From positions 1 to 25,579 of IMG/VR virus record IMGVR_UViG_3300021368_001496: 25,579 nt of DNA; one strand, written 5' to 3'. The stretch comes from a virus. Positions 7,424-15,929 of this stretch are shown here, in pieces. The notes under the pieces are model-generated. The model did not search any database and had not been told where the DNA came from. It saw only the letters and a program-made list of their open reading frames with translations. The position numbers and the translations under genes are program-made. Each line of letters begins with the position of its first letter. Positions within the stretch are counted from its first letter, which is position 1.

Positions 7424-10400
7424 ATGGCACTCAATTTTAATACAACACCGTACTATGATGATTTCGATGAAGATAAAAATTTTCATAGAATACTGTTTAG
7501 ACCAGGTAGAGCAGTTCAAGCTCGTGAATTAACACAATCACAAACACAACTACAAGACCAAGTTAAAAAATTTGGCGACCATATATTCAAGGATGGTTCA
7601 AGAGTTACTGGTGCTTCAATTTTTTCAATCGGTGAAGGTAATATAAAAGTTGTATCACAAAATCGAGCAAATTTAGCGGCCAATTCTTCAACATCAGTTA
7701 GTCATATCAAATTACAATCTACATTTGAAGGCACTACAATTAATGTGTCTAATTTTATAGGCAAATATATTACGACAAATACAGCGATATCAGCAGAAGC
7801 AAATGTAAAAAATATTTACTTTGTACATCACGCTGACGCTGCAGTTGATAGTGATCCAGATACTCTATATGTTTCTTATATAAGAACTGAAGGTAATAGA
7901 CTCGATACAGCTGCGGTTGCATCAAAAGATGTAGCTAATGATGCTAATTTACAAATATTCTCAACATCTGATGTAAGTTCATCAAATTTATTAGGTTCAG
8001 TTACAGCGGCTTCGGCAGATGCTTTTGGTAAAGCAAAACTTCTTGGTGTTACTGAAGGTGTTTTTTATACAAATGGTATTTTTGTTAAAAACAGTCAACA
8101 AATAATTGCTGTTGACAAATATAATGCTAATGCGAATGTATCTATTGGTTTTGAATTAAATGAGAGTATTGTATCAGCAACATCTGATACCTCATTATTA
8201 GATCCAGCTTTAGATTCATCAAACTATTTGGCACCAGGCGGTGATAGATATAAAATTTCACTTAATCTATCCAAAAAACAATTAGACTCAGCTAATCTTT
8301 CATTACCTAGCTTAACAACAAACAAGTATATAGAATTAGTCAGATATAAAAATGGTTTATTAGTTAAAGACACCTCTGATACAAGATACTCTGATTTGGG
8401 TAGAACATTAGCTAGAAGAACTTATGATGAGTCTGGAGACTACGTTGTTGATGGGTTAAAAACGAGATTAGAAACAGAAGGTAATACATCTATGTTTCTA
8501 CATATCTCACCAGGAAAAGCATATGTTAAAGGGTATGAGGTAAATAAACTCCTATCAACTCAACTAGACATAAACAGAGCAAGAGACACAGAAACGATTA
8601 CAGGCCACGATGTATCGACATTCTATGGTAATCACATAAATGTAACTGATGCAAATACTGCTGCGTTTAATTCAAATGTCTCTGAGAGAGTTGAACTTTA
8701 TTCTTCAAATACCGTTACTGATGGTACGACAAAGATAGCGGAGGCATATGTAAGAAATCAACAATATGTGAGTGGTAGTGGTTCATCTACTATTAATCGT
8801 CTATATTTGTTTGATGTAAAAACCGTTGCAAATACTGGTGGTGTAAGTTTACCTTTATCTTTAACTAAAACTATAGTTGGCCAAACTGATTCTGGGAGTT
8901 GTAATGTAGATGCAACATCAACAGTAACTTTTGAAAGAGTAGGTGAAATTGTAAATAATACACCACATTTAACTTTAACAGCTGGTGATGCAGCTGGAGT
9001 GAAAGTTGGTGATGAGGTTTTTGGACATAATGTATCATCCTTTTCTGCAGCAGATGCTTCACCAGGACTTCATGGAACCACAGAAGCAGAACGTAGAATA
9101 TATGTTACAGATGTGCAAGGTAGTAATCTAAGATTAAGTGCTGTAAGTCTGAAAGGAGAAGAACAAGGCACTTCTACTTATCAGTTTAGGAGAGCTGTTT
9201 TATCAGACCCAACATATGAAGCGAGTGTATTTGAATCCTCTTATGGCTCAGTCGCTTCATTAAACCAGGCAAATTACGACACAAAAAGAATATTTAAATC
9301 TGTAACATTCACTAACGGTCAAGCTACAATTACTACAAATGATGGAACAGAAAGATTTAAAGAGGCCGCAACTGCATTATTAAAACAAACATTTTATTCT
9401 GTTATTGTCAGAACAGGAACATTATCTGGCACAGATAGAGGGGCTCCAGTTGATTTATCTGCCGCTGGTGTAACATTTACTACCACTTCAACACCGGGTA
9501 GTGCTGATAATCTAACCATAGATTTAAACGATGGTAGTTTTAGTGGAACTTGCGACATTCTTACAACGATTGATATAACTGGTGCAGGTAGAAGAACTAA
9601 GTTAGCAGTGAGTGGTGTTAAATTTTTTGATGAAATAGGTAACACATCAACTTCAATTGTTAGATCATTAGGTGTAACTGACCTAATCAATGTTACTGCA
9701 ATTTATATATCAAATGACACAAGCAGTGCAGCTGGTAGTTCTAATGTAAATGTTAAAGATTCATTTATATTAGACACAGGACAAAAAGATTCATTCTACG
9801 ATCACGCAACAATTAAGTTGAGAGAAGGTAATAAAGGTTCACAGGCTACTAATGAAAATGCTGTTAATACAGGTAATGTTCGTATTGAATACAATCGATT
9901 TACTCATACTGGTATTGGACACTTTGATGCGAACTCATATCCTGTATATGAATCCATACCTCAACACACTAGAAAAGATGGTGTGATATTAGAACTTACA
10001 AACTCAATAGATTTTCGACCTACTCGTACAGATGATGAAACTTCAAATGTTTATAGCAACACATCTATGACATTTAATAGAAATCAAATTGTTGATAGTA
10101 GAGAAGCTGAAGTGGATACAGAGCTCACATATTATCTTGGTAGAGTCGATAAGGTAGTATTACAACCTAGTGGTGATTTTAGAGTAATAGAAGGCGCAAG
10201 TGCTTTAAACAACCCGCCTACACCAGCTGATGATAACGAGGCGATGACAATTATGAAAATGTCATTAGACCCTTACACATATGGGACTAGTAATGTTAAA
10301 ATAGACCTCGTTAGAAACAGAAGATATACAATGAGAGATATTGGAGGTATTGAAAACCGTTTGAATAGAATGGAGTATTATACCTCTCTCAGTTTACTTG

Positions 10401-12958
10401 AACAAGAAATTAGTGGTACGACTTACTTCGATGGTAATAACATTCAACTATTTAACTCTGGATTTATTGTCGATGATTTTAGAGGCCATGGTATTGGTGA
10501 TGTTAAAAATAAAGATTATAAATGTTCAATATCATTTGTCCCAGACAAAACATTACACCCACGGTTCCAAGCTAATGCTACTAACTCTGCAATTCAAACT
10601 TCTGGGTTAACCAATACGGGAGGTCATTTAACTTTACCATATACATTACAAACATTTACAGCTCAAGATATTGCCTCTGGCACAACAAATATTAACCCAT
10701 TTAATGTCGCTTCTTTTGTGGGTCATGTTGTGTTAGATACTGATGTTACAACTTATGCTGATTTTAACACTCGACCTCTGGTAAATATCAATAGCGATGG
10801 TAATTCTGACATGGCTGAGTTTGGTGAAAATTTTGTTGGTAGTAAATGGGGTGAGTGGATAGAAGTCGCTTACAACCCCGATGTAACGACTAATTTTACA
10901 TATTACGATACAAGCGGTAAATTAACTTCAACAACTTCCTCGGAAGAAGCTGGGTATGGTGGTACAAGAACTGCTTCTGATGAAATTTACTATTTTATGG
11001 CACAAGAAGACATTGAGTTTCAAATATTTGGATATAGACCGAATACACCAGTCTTTTTATTCCTTGATGGTAAAAATATTTCAGATAGTTTAAGAGCATT
11101 TGATTCTAATGCAGGCACTTTCAATCGTGATAGATCAAATTTAGGTTTGATTTCTGATGCAAATGGATATGTTAAAGGACTAATAAAATTAGAAGATGCA
11201 CAATTTAGATTTGCAGCTGGAGAACATACAATGCTCTTTTGTGATAATATTTTCTCTGGTAGATTTTTCTCAACGAGTGCTGTAGTGAAATACTATTCAG
11301 GAACACCAGAGTCAAGAAAACCAAAAGAGGTTGTAACAATCGTGCAGGAAGTTCATGTTGCAGCCCCAGTTGTACAAAACGCATATTTTACCGATAGTGA
11401 TAAACCACGAAACACAGTACACCAAGAACTTATAGCTGCAGATACGGCATCTGGCATACCAATATCAAGTACAATTAGTAGTTATGCTTCAGCAATTGAT
11501 ACTGCATATGATGTTGTATTATTACGAAATCCTGATATAGGAGGTTACATATTTTATTTGCAGACAATTAATAATTTTCAAAATGGTGTAGGTGAAACGC
11601 ATCAGCAAACTAATCCCGATATACTTCAAGAGTTGTTTCAAAACAGCGATGAGTATAAAGAAAACGTACATGGAACTTTTGAAGATCCATTGGCTCAAAC
11701 CTTCGTTGTACCTGAATCAACTCATCCAGATGGTGTATTTTTAGCTGCGATTGATATATTCTTCTCAACTAAACCATCTGATGGAATGCCTGTAACACTT
11801 GAAATTAGGAATGTGGTAAATGGTTATCCTTCAACTGAAGTAATCCTCGACTCTCAGACTACATTAAATCCAAGTGATGTTGTAATACCTGCGGATTCAA
11901 ATATACCAGAAGCAACAAGATTTACATTTAGAAGACTGATTTATTTAGAGCCTGGAAACTATGCAATAGTTCTACTTTCAAACTCTCAAGAATATAATGT
12001 TTATATTGGTGAAGTTGGTAGAGATAGGCTAGACACAAATCAGTCTATTGTAACACAGCCATATTTGGGATCTTTATTTAAATCACAAAATGCAGTAACA
12101 TGGTCACCAGAACAAGGACAAGATTTGTGCTTTGCACTTATTCAACCTATATTCGATACGGCTGTAAATGGATTCTCAGCAGTTATTGAACCCAAAACAG
12201 CAACCGATAATGCAGAGTTAGGTACAAATACTGGTACTGAATTTTACATTGATAACTTTAAATTTGATGCACCTTTTGAAACATATTTAAAGGCTCCCGA
12301 CCACACTATCTCTTTTCAGTTAGGTTTAACTGCAAATGGAACATCTACAATGGATCCCTATCAAGCAATATCACCAAATAATTTACTGTATTTGGAAAGT
12401 AGAAAACATTTTGAAGCTCAAACTGATTTAAATGTTAAGATTTCTATGGCATCAACAAACCCAGAATTGTCACCAGTGTTTGAATTGAATAGAAGTAGAT
12501 TTATTTTTATTGAAAATAAGATTAATTCATCTTCAAACACGGAAGTTGTAAACTCACCTGAGACATTAGCTTCTGGTGGAGGTGCTTCATCAAAATATAT
12601 AACCAAAAAAGTTAGTTTAGAAGTAGGATTTGAAGCGACAGGCTTAAGAGTATTTCTTGCAAAAAATACACCATCAGGTGCTTCAGTTAAAGTTTTCTAT
12701 CGTGTTCAATCAGTTATAGATAATTCTACTTTTGAAGAATTACCTTTTGTTGAGATGACTCAAGTTACACCTTCAACTGTAAGTCAAAGTGTAAGTGAGT
12801 ATTATGACTGTGAATATAAAGCCGAAAACATTTCATATACAGCTGAAGAGTCAACATTTAGTGAGTTTAGTTATTTTCAAATTAAAGTTGTATTGTTTGC
12901 TACGAACACAGCCAGATCACCTCAAATTAAAAACTTTAGGGCAATAGCATTATCGTGA
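7424..12958 (+). CDS. Large DUF4815-like baseplate-associated structural protein
   Basis: 1844 residues, the largest gene here. The N-terminus TPYYDDFDEDKNFHRILFRP followed by GRAVQARELTQSQTQLQDQ is the signature I recall for DUF4815, found in virion proteins of many marine myoviruses. Around residue 1420 begins a second recognisable region with EDPLAQTFVVPES, then LEIRNVVNGYPSTEV, LEPGNYAIVLLS and QPYLGSLFKSQNAVTWSPEQ. This pattern recurs in phage proteins attached to the baseplate rim. Exact role unknown. It follows gp8 after 9 nt, where T4 has gp9-gp12, so it may anchor fibres or form the outer baseplate. No signal peptide or membrane segment is visible. No frameshift is apparent over its full length. 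The last codons overlap the next gene by four bases. Confidence 0.75.
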   Translation: MALNFNTTPYYDDFDEDKNFHRILFRPGRAVQARELTQSQTQLQDQVKKFGDHIFKDGSRVTGASIFSIGEGNIKVVSQNRANLAANSSTSVSHIKLQSTFEGTTINVSNFIGKYITTNTAISAEANVKNIYFVHHADAAVDSDPDTLYVSYIRTEGNRLDTAAVASKDVANDANLQIFSTSDVSSSNLLGSVTAASADAFGKAKLLGVTEGVFYTNGIFVKNSQQIIAVDKYNANANVSIGFELNESIVSATSDTSLLDPALDSSNYLAPGGDRYKISLNLSKKQLDSANLSLPSLTTNKYIELVRYKNGLLVKDTSDTRYSDLGRTLARRTYDESGDYVVDGLKTRLETEGNTSMFLHISPGKAYVKGYEVNKLLSTQLDINRARDTETITGHDVSTFYGNHINVTDANTAAFNSNVSERVELYSSNTVTDGTTKIAEAYVRNQQYVSGSGSSTINRLYLFDVKTVANTGGVSLPLSLTKTIVGQTDSGSCNVDATSTVTFERVGEIVNNTPHLTLTAGDAAGVKVGDEVFGHNVSSFSAADASPGLHGTTEAERRIYVTDVQGSNLRLSAVSLKGEEQGTSTYQFRRAVLSDPTYEASVFESSYGSVASLNQANYDTKRIFKSVTFTNGQATITTNDGTERFKEAATALLKQTFYSVIVRTGTLSGTDRGAPVDLSAAGVTFTTTSTPGSADNLTIDLNDGSFSGTCDILTTIDITGAGRRTKLAVSGVKFFDEIGNTSTSIVRSLGVTDLINVTAIYISNDTSSAAGSSNVNVKDSFILDTGQKDSFYDHATIKLREGNKGSQATNENAVNTGNVRIEYNRFTHTGIGHFDANSYPVYESIPQHTRKDGVILELTNSIDFRPTRTDDETSNVYSNTSMTFNRNQIVDSREAEVDTELTYYLGRVDKVVLQPSGDFRVIEGASALNNPPTPADDNEAMTIMKMSLDPYTYGTSNVKIDLVRNRRYTMRDIGGIENRLNRMEYYTSLSLLEQEISGTTYFDGNNIQLFNSGFIVDDFRGHGIGDVKNKDYKCSISFVPDKTLHPRFQANATNSAIQTSGLTNTGGHLTLPYTLQTFTAQDIASGTTNINPFNVASFVGHVVLDTDVTTYADFNTRPLVNINSDGNSDMAEFGENFVGSKWGEWIEVAYNPDVTTNFTYYDTSGKLTSTTSSEEAGYGGTRTASDEIYYFMAQEDIEFQIFGYRPNTPVFLFLDGKNISDSLRAFDSNAGTFNRDRSNLGLISDANGYVKGLIKLEDAQFRFAAGEHTMLFCDNIFSGRFFSTSAVVKYYSGTPESRKPKEVVTIVQEVHVAAPVVQNAYFTDSDKPRNTVHQELIAADTASGIPISSTISSYASAIDTAYDVVLLRNPDIGGYIFYLQTINNFQNGVGETHQQTNPDILQELFQNSDEYKENVHGTFEDPLAQTFVVPESTHPDGVFLAAIDIFFSTKPSDGMPVTLEIRNVVNGYPSTEVILDSQTTLNPSDVVIPADSNIPEATRFTFRRLIYLEPGNYAIVLLSNSQEYNVYIGEVGRDRLDTNQSIVTQPYLGSLFKSQNAVTWSPEQGQDLCFALIQPIFDTAVNGFSAVIEPKTATDNAELGTNTGTEFYIDNFKFDAPFETYLKAPDHTISFQLGLTANGTSTMDPYQAISPNNLLYLESRKHFEAQTDLNVKISMASTNPELSPVFELNRSRFIFIENKINSSSNTEVVNSPETLASGGGASSKYITKKVSLEVGFEATGLRVFLAKNTPSGASVKVFYRVQSVIDNSTFEELPFVEMTQVTPSTVSQSVSEYYDCEYKAENISYTAEESTFSEFSYFQIKVVLFATNTARSPQIKNFRAIALS

Positions 12959-13164
12959 ACAAACTAAAAGTAAAAGAACATAATAACTTAGTAAAAGATG
13001 TCAGAACTAAAGCTATCTTAAATACAGATATCAATTCTTATAGAGAAGCTAAAAAAAGAAGAATGGAATCGATTACTTTACAATCTTTGACAAATGATGT
13101 GAATACAATTAAAAATGAATTTGAAGAAATTAAAACTCTCTTAAAACAGATAGTGAAAAATTAA
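12955..13164 (+). CDS. Small charged helical protein, function unknown
   Basis: 69 residues starting at a GTG that overlaps the previous stop (GTGA). The N-terminus NKLKVKEHNNLVKDVRTKAI followed by LNTDINSYREAKKRR is a pattern I associate with small proteins in T4-like cyanophage tail regions. The C-terminal 30 residues show leucine/isoleucine spacing consistent with a short coiled coil (LTNDVNTIKNEFEEIKTLLK). The conserved-looking start near the overlap favours the GTG over later ATGs. It ends directly against the next start (TAAATG), so it is embedded in a translationally coupled series. A role as a baseplate or fibre accessory is inferred from position only. Confidence 0.65.
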   Translation: MNKLKVKEHNNLVKDVRTKAILNTDINSYREAKKRRMESITLQSLTNDVNTIKNEFEEIKTLLKQIVKN

Positions 13165-13905
13165 ATGGCCACCATAAATCAATTATCAGCTGCTAACACA
13201 TATCAAGATTGGCTAAGTGCAACTGAAACACTCATATCATTAAATAATGATTTTGGTGAAGGTGCTAACGGCACTTTTTTTGTAAACACTAGTTTGATTT
13301 TAGATGGTGATTTGTCAGTTGGTGGTAATATGGCTTTAGAGTCAGGAGGTTTTGATAATTTAACAACAAATGGTAATTTAGTTTTAGAATTAACTGGGAC
13401 TGGAAATTATCTCACTTCAGGAAATGTTGCTGGAGCTGCAGCTGCTAGATGGTCAATTGTAGGTGATGGGTCTAATTATAATTTTGATGCTTATTCAGAA
13501 AATAATCCAACTTTGAATTTAACAGCTGGAGAAACATATGCTTTTGACTTACAAGGTTTAAGTGGTTCACATCCATTTGTAATTCGCACAACTAATGCAA
13601 GTGCTACAGTAGGTGATAGTAGTACCTATTATAATGTTGGTCTATCCCATGTAGAACCAACAACTGATAAAAAAGGTTTAGTTATATCTCATAGTGCGGA
13701 TGCACAAGGAAAAACAAATGGAATTTTGTACTGGAAAGTACCAGCTAATACCATTAACCAGACATATTACTACCAATGCACAGCTCATGCTAGTGCTATG
13801 GTGGGAACAATACATATAGAAAACACAATAGAAGCTTTATTTTTAGCTGCAAATAATACACTTTCATCGGATGCCGTTGGACTCACGGCTGCATTGGTAG
13901 GATAA
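13165..13905 (+). CDS. Tail protein with cupredoxin-like domain, copy 1
   Basis: 246 residues. The N-terminus MATINQLSAANTYQDWLSAT and a following DGDLSVGGN motif resemble tail-fibre attachment regions of marine phages. The C-terminal part, about residues 112-220, looks like a cupredoxin (plastocyanin) domain: NPTLNLTAGETYAFDLQ, then SGSHPFVIR with His136, then ILYWKVPANT, and finally YYYQCTAHASAMVGTIHI. His136, Cys205, His208 and Met212 fall where plastocyanin has its four copper ligands, although Met is one residue closer to His than in plastocyanin. Cys205 is the only cysteine in the protein. Copper binding is inference; the fold may be used only structurally. It is followed after 4 nt by a paralogue with the same signature. 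No signal peptide is visible, so it is expected to be a particle component. Confidence 0.75.
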   Translation: MATINQLSAANTYQDWLSATETLISLNNDFGEGANGTFFVNTSLILDGDLSVGGNMALESGGFDNLTTNGNLVLELTGTGNYLTSGNVAGAAAARWSIVGDGSNYNFDAYSENNPTLNLTAGETYAFDLQGLSGSHPFVIRTTNASATVGDSSTYYNVGLSHVEPTTDKKGLVISHSADAQGKTNGILYWKVPANTINQTYYYQCTAHASAMVGTIHIENTIEALFLAANNTLSSDAVGLTAALVG

Positions 13906-13909
13906 TTAA

Positions 13910-14644
13910 ATGGCCACTATTAATCAATTAACAACTTCAAATACATTTTTACAATGGCTCGCCTCTACACAGTCTTTAATTACACATCATAATAATTTTA
14001 AAGAAGGTGCTAGTGGTACATTTCTTGCAAATACTAGTTTAGAAGTTGATGGTGATTTAACTGTTACAGGTAATGTAAGTTTAGACATTGCTGGTTTTGA
14101 CAATTTGTCAATGAATGGTAATTTAATATTAGCACAAACTGATACAGCTGCGTTCTTTACAGATGCAAATACGTCTGGGTCAGTTGCAGCTAGATGGTCT
14201 ATTGAAGGAGCAAGTGGCGTAGGTTATTCGTTTGACTCTTATCACGGTGCTAACCCATCTATAAAAGTTAAACCTGGTCAGACATATGCTTTTGATTTAC
14301 AAAAATTGGCCGGTGCCCACCCATTTGTAGTGAGAACAGAGAGTACAGTTGGCACAGTCTCAGATACCAGCACATATTACAATGTAGGGTTAACTCATGT
14401 TGAAAAATCTGGAGGGAATAATTTAGTTATTTCTAAAGGCGCTGATGCACAAGGTAAAAATAATGGTATTCTATACTGGAAAGTGCCAGCAAATACAGTA
14501 GGTTCGACTTTGTATTATCAATGTACCGCTCACCCAAGTTCTATGGTGGGTAACTTAGAAGTAGAAAACACAGTAAAAGCAGCTTTCGATACAGCTAATA
14601 CTGTAATAGACGAGTCCATAGCTGTTGCAATTGCTTTGGGATAA
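13910..14644 (+). CDS. Tail protein with cupredoxin-like domain, copy 2
   Basis: 244 residues, a paralogue of the preceding gene along its whole length; by eye about half the residues are identical. The start MATINQLTTSNTFLQWLAST and the GFDNLSMNGNL segment near residue 62 mirror copy 1. The cupredoxin-like part has NPSIKVKPGQTYAFDLQ, LAGAHPFVVR with His137, ILYWKVPANT and LYYQCTAHPSSMVGNLEV with Cys205, His208 and Met212. Again there is only one cysteine, at the putative ligand position. The two copies differ mostly between the ligand segments and at the C-terminus, as expected if they have specialised. They may form mixed oligomers or decorate different sites; this is not visible from sequence. 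Confidence 0.75.
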   Translation: MATINQLTTSNTFLQWLASTQSLITHHNNFKEGASGTFLANTSLEVDGDLTVTGNVSLDIAGFDNLSMNGNLILAQTDTAAFFTDANTSGSVAARWSIEGASGVGYSFDSYHGANPSIKVKPGQTYAFDLQKLAGAHPFVVRTESTVGTVSDTSTYYNVGLTHVEKSGGNNLVISKGADAQGKNNGILYWKVPANTVGSTLYYQCTAHPSSMVGNLEVENTVKAAFDTANTVIDESIAVAIALG

Positions 14645-14647
14645 TAT

Positions 14648-14655
14648 ACTAAATA
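14648..14655 (+). promoter_or_regulatory. Possible late promoter octamer ACTAAATA
   Basis: A partial match to the late consensus in the 33-base gap before the 108-residue tail protein gene. The predicted start at about 14661 would leave a short leader containing AAGGA (14662-14666), 11 bases before the ATG at 14678. Gap length and ribosome site support it; the first two bases of the octamer do not match. Confidence 0.35.
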
Positions 14656-14677
14656 GAGGTCAAGGAAGAGTTAAGAA

Positions 14678-15004
14678 ATGGCAAATAATTTTAAAAATTA
14701 CGTTAGTGCTAATGTCCTATCAAATACGGTTGTTCATACTGGAGCTTCTGCTACACAAACAACGATTATTGGTATGTCTTTAGCTAATATATCAAACGGT
14801 TCATTAACAGCAAATGTGCATTTACACACAGGTGGGGCTAATTATCAATTAGTAAAAAATGCAGCTATACCTTTTGGCGGTACTTTAGTGCCGGTCGGAG
14901 GTGACCAGAAATTGGTATTAGAAGCTGCTGATTCACTTTGTGTTTCTTCATCAGGTCCTACTGATGGTGTTGATGTCATAGTTTCTGTGTTGGAGATAAC
15001 ATAA
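14678..15004 (+). CDS. Small virion-associated tail protein, function unknown
   Basis: 108 residues with a beta-rich pattern: MANNFKNYVSANVLSNTVVH at the start, IIGMSLANISNG around residues 30-41, then FGGTLVPVGGDQKLVLEAAD around residues 67-86, and a final DGVDVIVSVLEIT. I recognise this as a small protein type seen in fibre regions of marine T4-like phages, often annotated as structural or hypothetical. A tentative inference is a compact beta-sandwich decorating a fibre or head. It is preceded by a clear ribosome site and a possible late promoter, unlike most genes upstream, which are coupled. It is followed after 1 nt by the next gene. Confidence 0.6.
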   Translation: MANNFKNYVSANVLSNTVVHTGASATQTTIIGMSLANISNGSLTANVHLHTGGANYQLVKNAAIPFGGTLVPVGGDQKLVLEAADSLCVSSSGPTDGVDVIVSVLEIT

Positions 15005-15005
15005 T

Positions 15006-15554
15006 ATGTCGTACATAGGCAGAGGACCAGACACCGAGTTATTTCAAAAAAGTTTTCAAAGATTTAGTGGGGATAACTCTGAACAAAGTTTTACATTAGA
15101 AAGAACGGTTGTAAATGCAACTGATCTTGATGTTTGGGTAGCTGATGTACACCAAGACCCCTTTGATGACTATACTGTAACACCAGCAAATAATACAATC
15201 AATTTTACAGTTGCACCGGCTATTGGAACAAATAATATACTGGTTGGTTTAAAAGACAAAGTTGCTTATGCTGTTGTTGAAGCTGATGACCTGAGTGTCT
15301 CAACAAGAAAATTACAAACAGATGCTGTTACAACAATAAAGATAACTGATAGTGCAGTAACAACGGCTAAGATAAATGATGATGCCGTTACACCAGCTAA
15401 ACTAGAAAACACAACTGTTACAGCTGGTGATTATGGAGACGAGAGTAACATACCAATTATAAGAGTTGATGAACAGGGTCGACTCACACAGGCTGCCAAT
15501 GTTTCAGTAAATATACCCGAAGCAGGAATTAACCCATTATTATTTACAGGATAA
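15006..15554 (+). CDS. Tail fibre-like protein with T7-fibre-type N-terminus, copy A
   Basis: 182 residues. Residues about 20-80 (FSGDNSEQSFTLERTV, then DVWVADVHQDPFDDYTV and NTINFTVAPAIGTNNILVG) match the short domain seen at the N-terminus of T7-type tail fibres, used for attachment to the particle. Residues about 95-135 hold three short repeats of the form AVTTxKIxD/AVTPAKLEN, typical of trimeric fibre shafts. Then comes the widespread fibre segment TAGDYGDESNIPIIRVDEQG. The C-terminus is short, so this is likely a connector or small fibre rather than a full receptor-binding protein. A GGAG sequence 10 bases before the ATG supports the start. A paralogue lies at 25030-25515. Confidence 0.72.
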   Translation: MSYIGRGPDTELFQKSFQRFSGDNSEQSFTLERTVVNATDLDVWVADVHQDPFDDYTVTPANNTINFTVAPAIGTNNILVGLKDKVAYAVVEADDLSVSTRKLQTDAVTTIKITDSAVTTAKINDDAVTPAKLENTTVTAGDYGDESNIPIIRVDEQGRLTQAANVSVNIPEAGINPLLFTG

Positions 15555-15560
15555 TCTAAA

Positions 15561-15914
15561 ATGCCACAATCATTTAAAAAATTAGGAGCAGTTGTTCCAA
15601 CAGCAAATACACAAACAAATGTGTATGTAGTGCCAGCATCTACAGAAGCTGTTTTATCTACTATAACAATATGTAATCAAAGCACAGTAAATACATCTTA
15701 TAGTTTAGCTTATTATTATAAAAACGAATTTGCAGATGGAACAGTTAGTGATCCTTCACCAGCGAGATGTTTTTTGGTAAGAGGTGCTGTAGTGCCTGCA
15801 GCTGATACAATTGTTTTAACTATGGGGCTCACAGCAAATGCTGAGTCTATAATTACTTGCAACGCTACTGGTTCAGACATATCGTTTTCAGCTTTTGGTT
15901 CTGAAATTACTTAA
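15561..15914 (+). CDS. Small beta-rich tail protein, copy A
   Basis: 117 residues: MPQSFKKLGAVVPTANTQTN, then VYVVPASTEAVLSTITICNQ around residues 22-41, a central SLAYYYKNEF segment and a closing SDISFSAFGSEIT. The pattern of start, VPA.T.AV.S.I.ICNQ and GxEI end is one I associate with small tail or neck proteins common in marine phages; function unknown. It always seems to me to travel with fibre genes, and here it follows the T7-fibre-like gene after 6 nt. A second copy of the same pair begins at 25030, with the partner cut at the window edge. There is no clear ribosome site, suggesting coupling to the gene before. Confidence 0.6.
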   Translation: MPQSFKKLGAVVPTANTQTNVYVVPASTEAVLSTITICNQSTVNTSYSLAYYYKNEFADGTVSDPSPARCFLVRGAVVPAADTIVLTMGLTANAESIITCNATGSDISFSAFGSEIT

Positions 15915-15919
15915 AGGAG
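15913..15919 (+). promoter_or_regulatory. Strong ribosome binding site AAAGGAG before the first glycine-rich gene
   Basis: A near-perfect Shine-Dalgarno sequence overlaps the preceding stop and is separated from the ATG at 15930 by a U-rich run of 10 bases. It fixes the start of the glycine-rich gene and suggests stronger translation than for its neighbours. Confidence 0.75.
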
Positions 15920-15929
15920 TTTTTTTGTA

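Noticed and set aside
10398-10610. Short + strand open frame within the 1844-residue gene
   Set aside because: It overlaps a long continuous gene in another frame and its translation has no recognisable pattern.
13165-14644. Host-derived plastocyanin as an auxiliary metabolic gene
   Set aside because: The domain is fused to a tail-type N-terminus, duplicated inside a structural cluster, and has no signal peptide; it is not a free electron carrier gene such as the petE found in some cyanophages.
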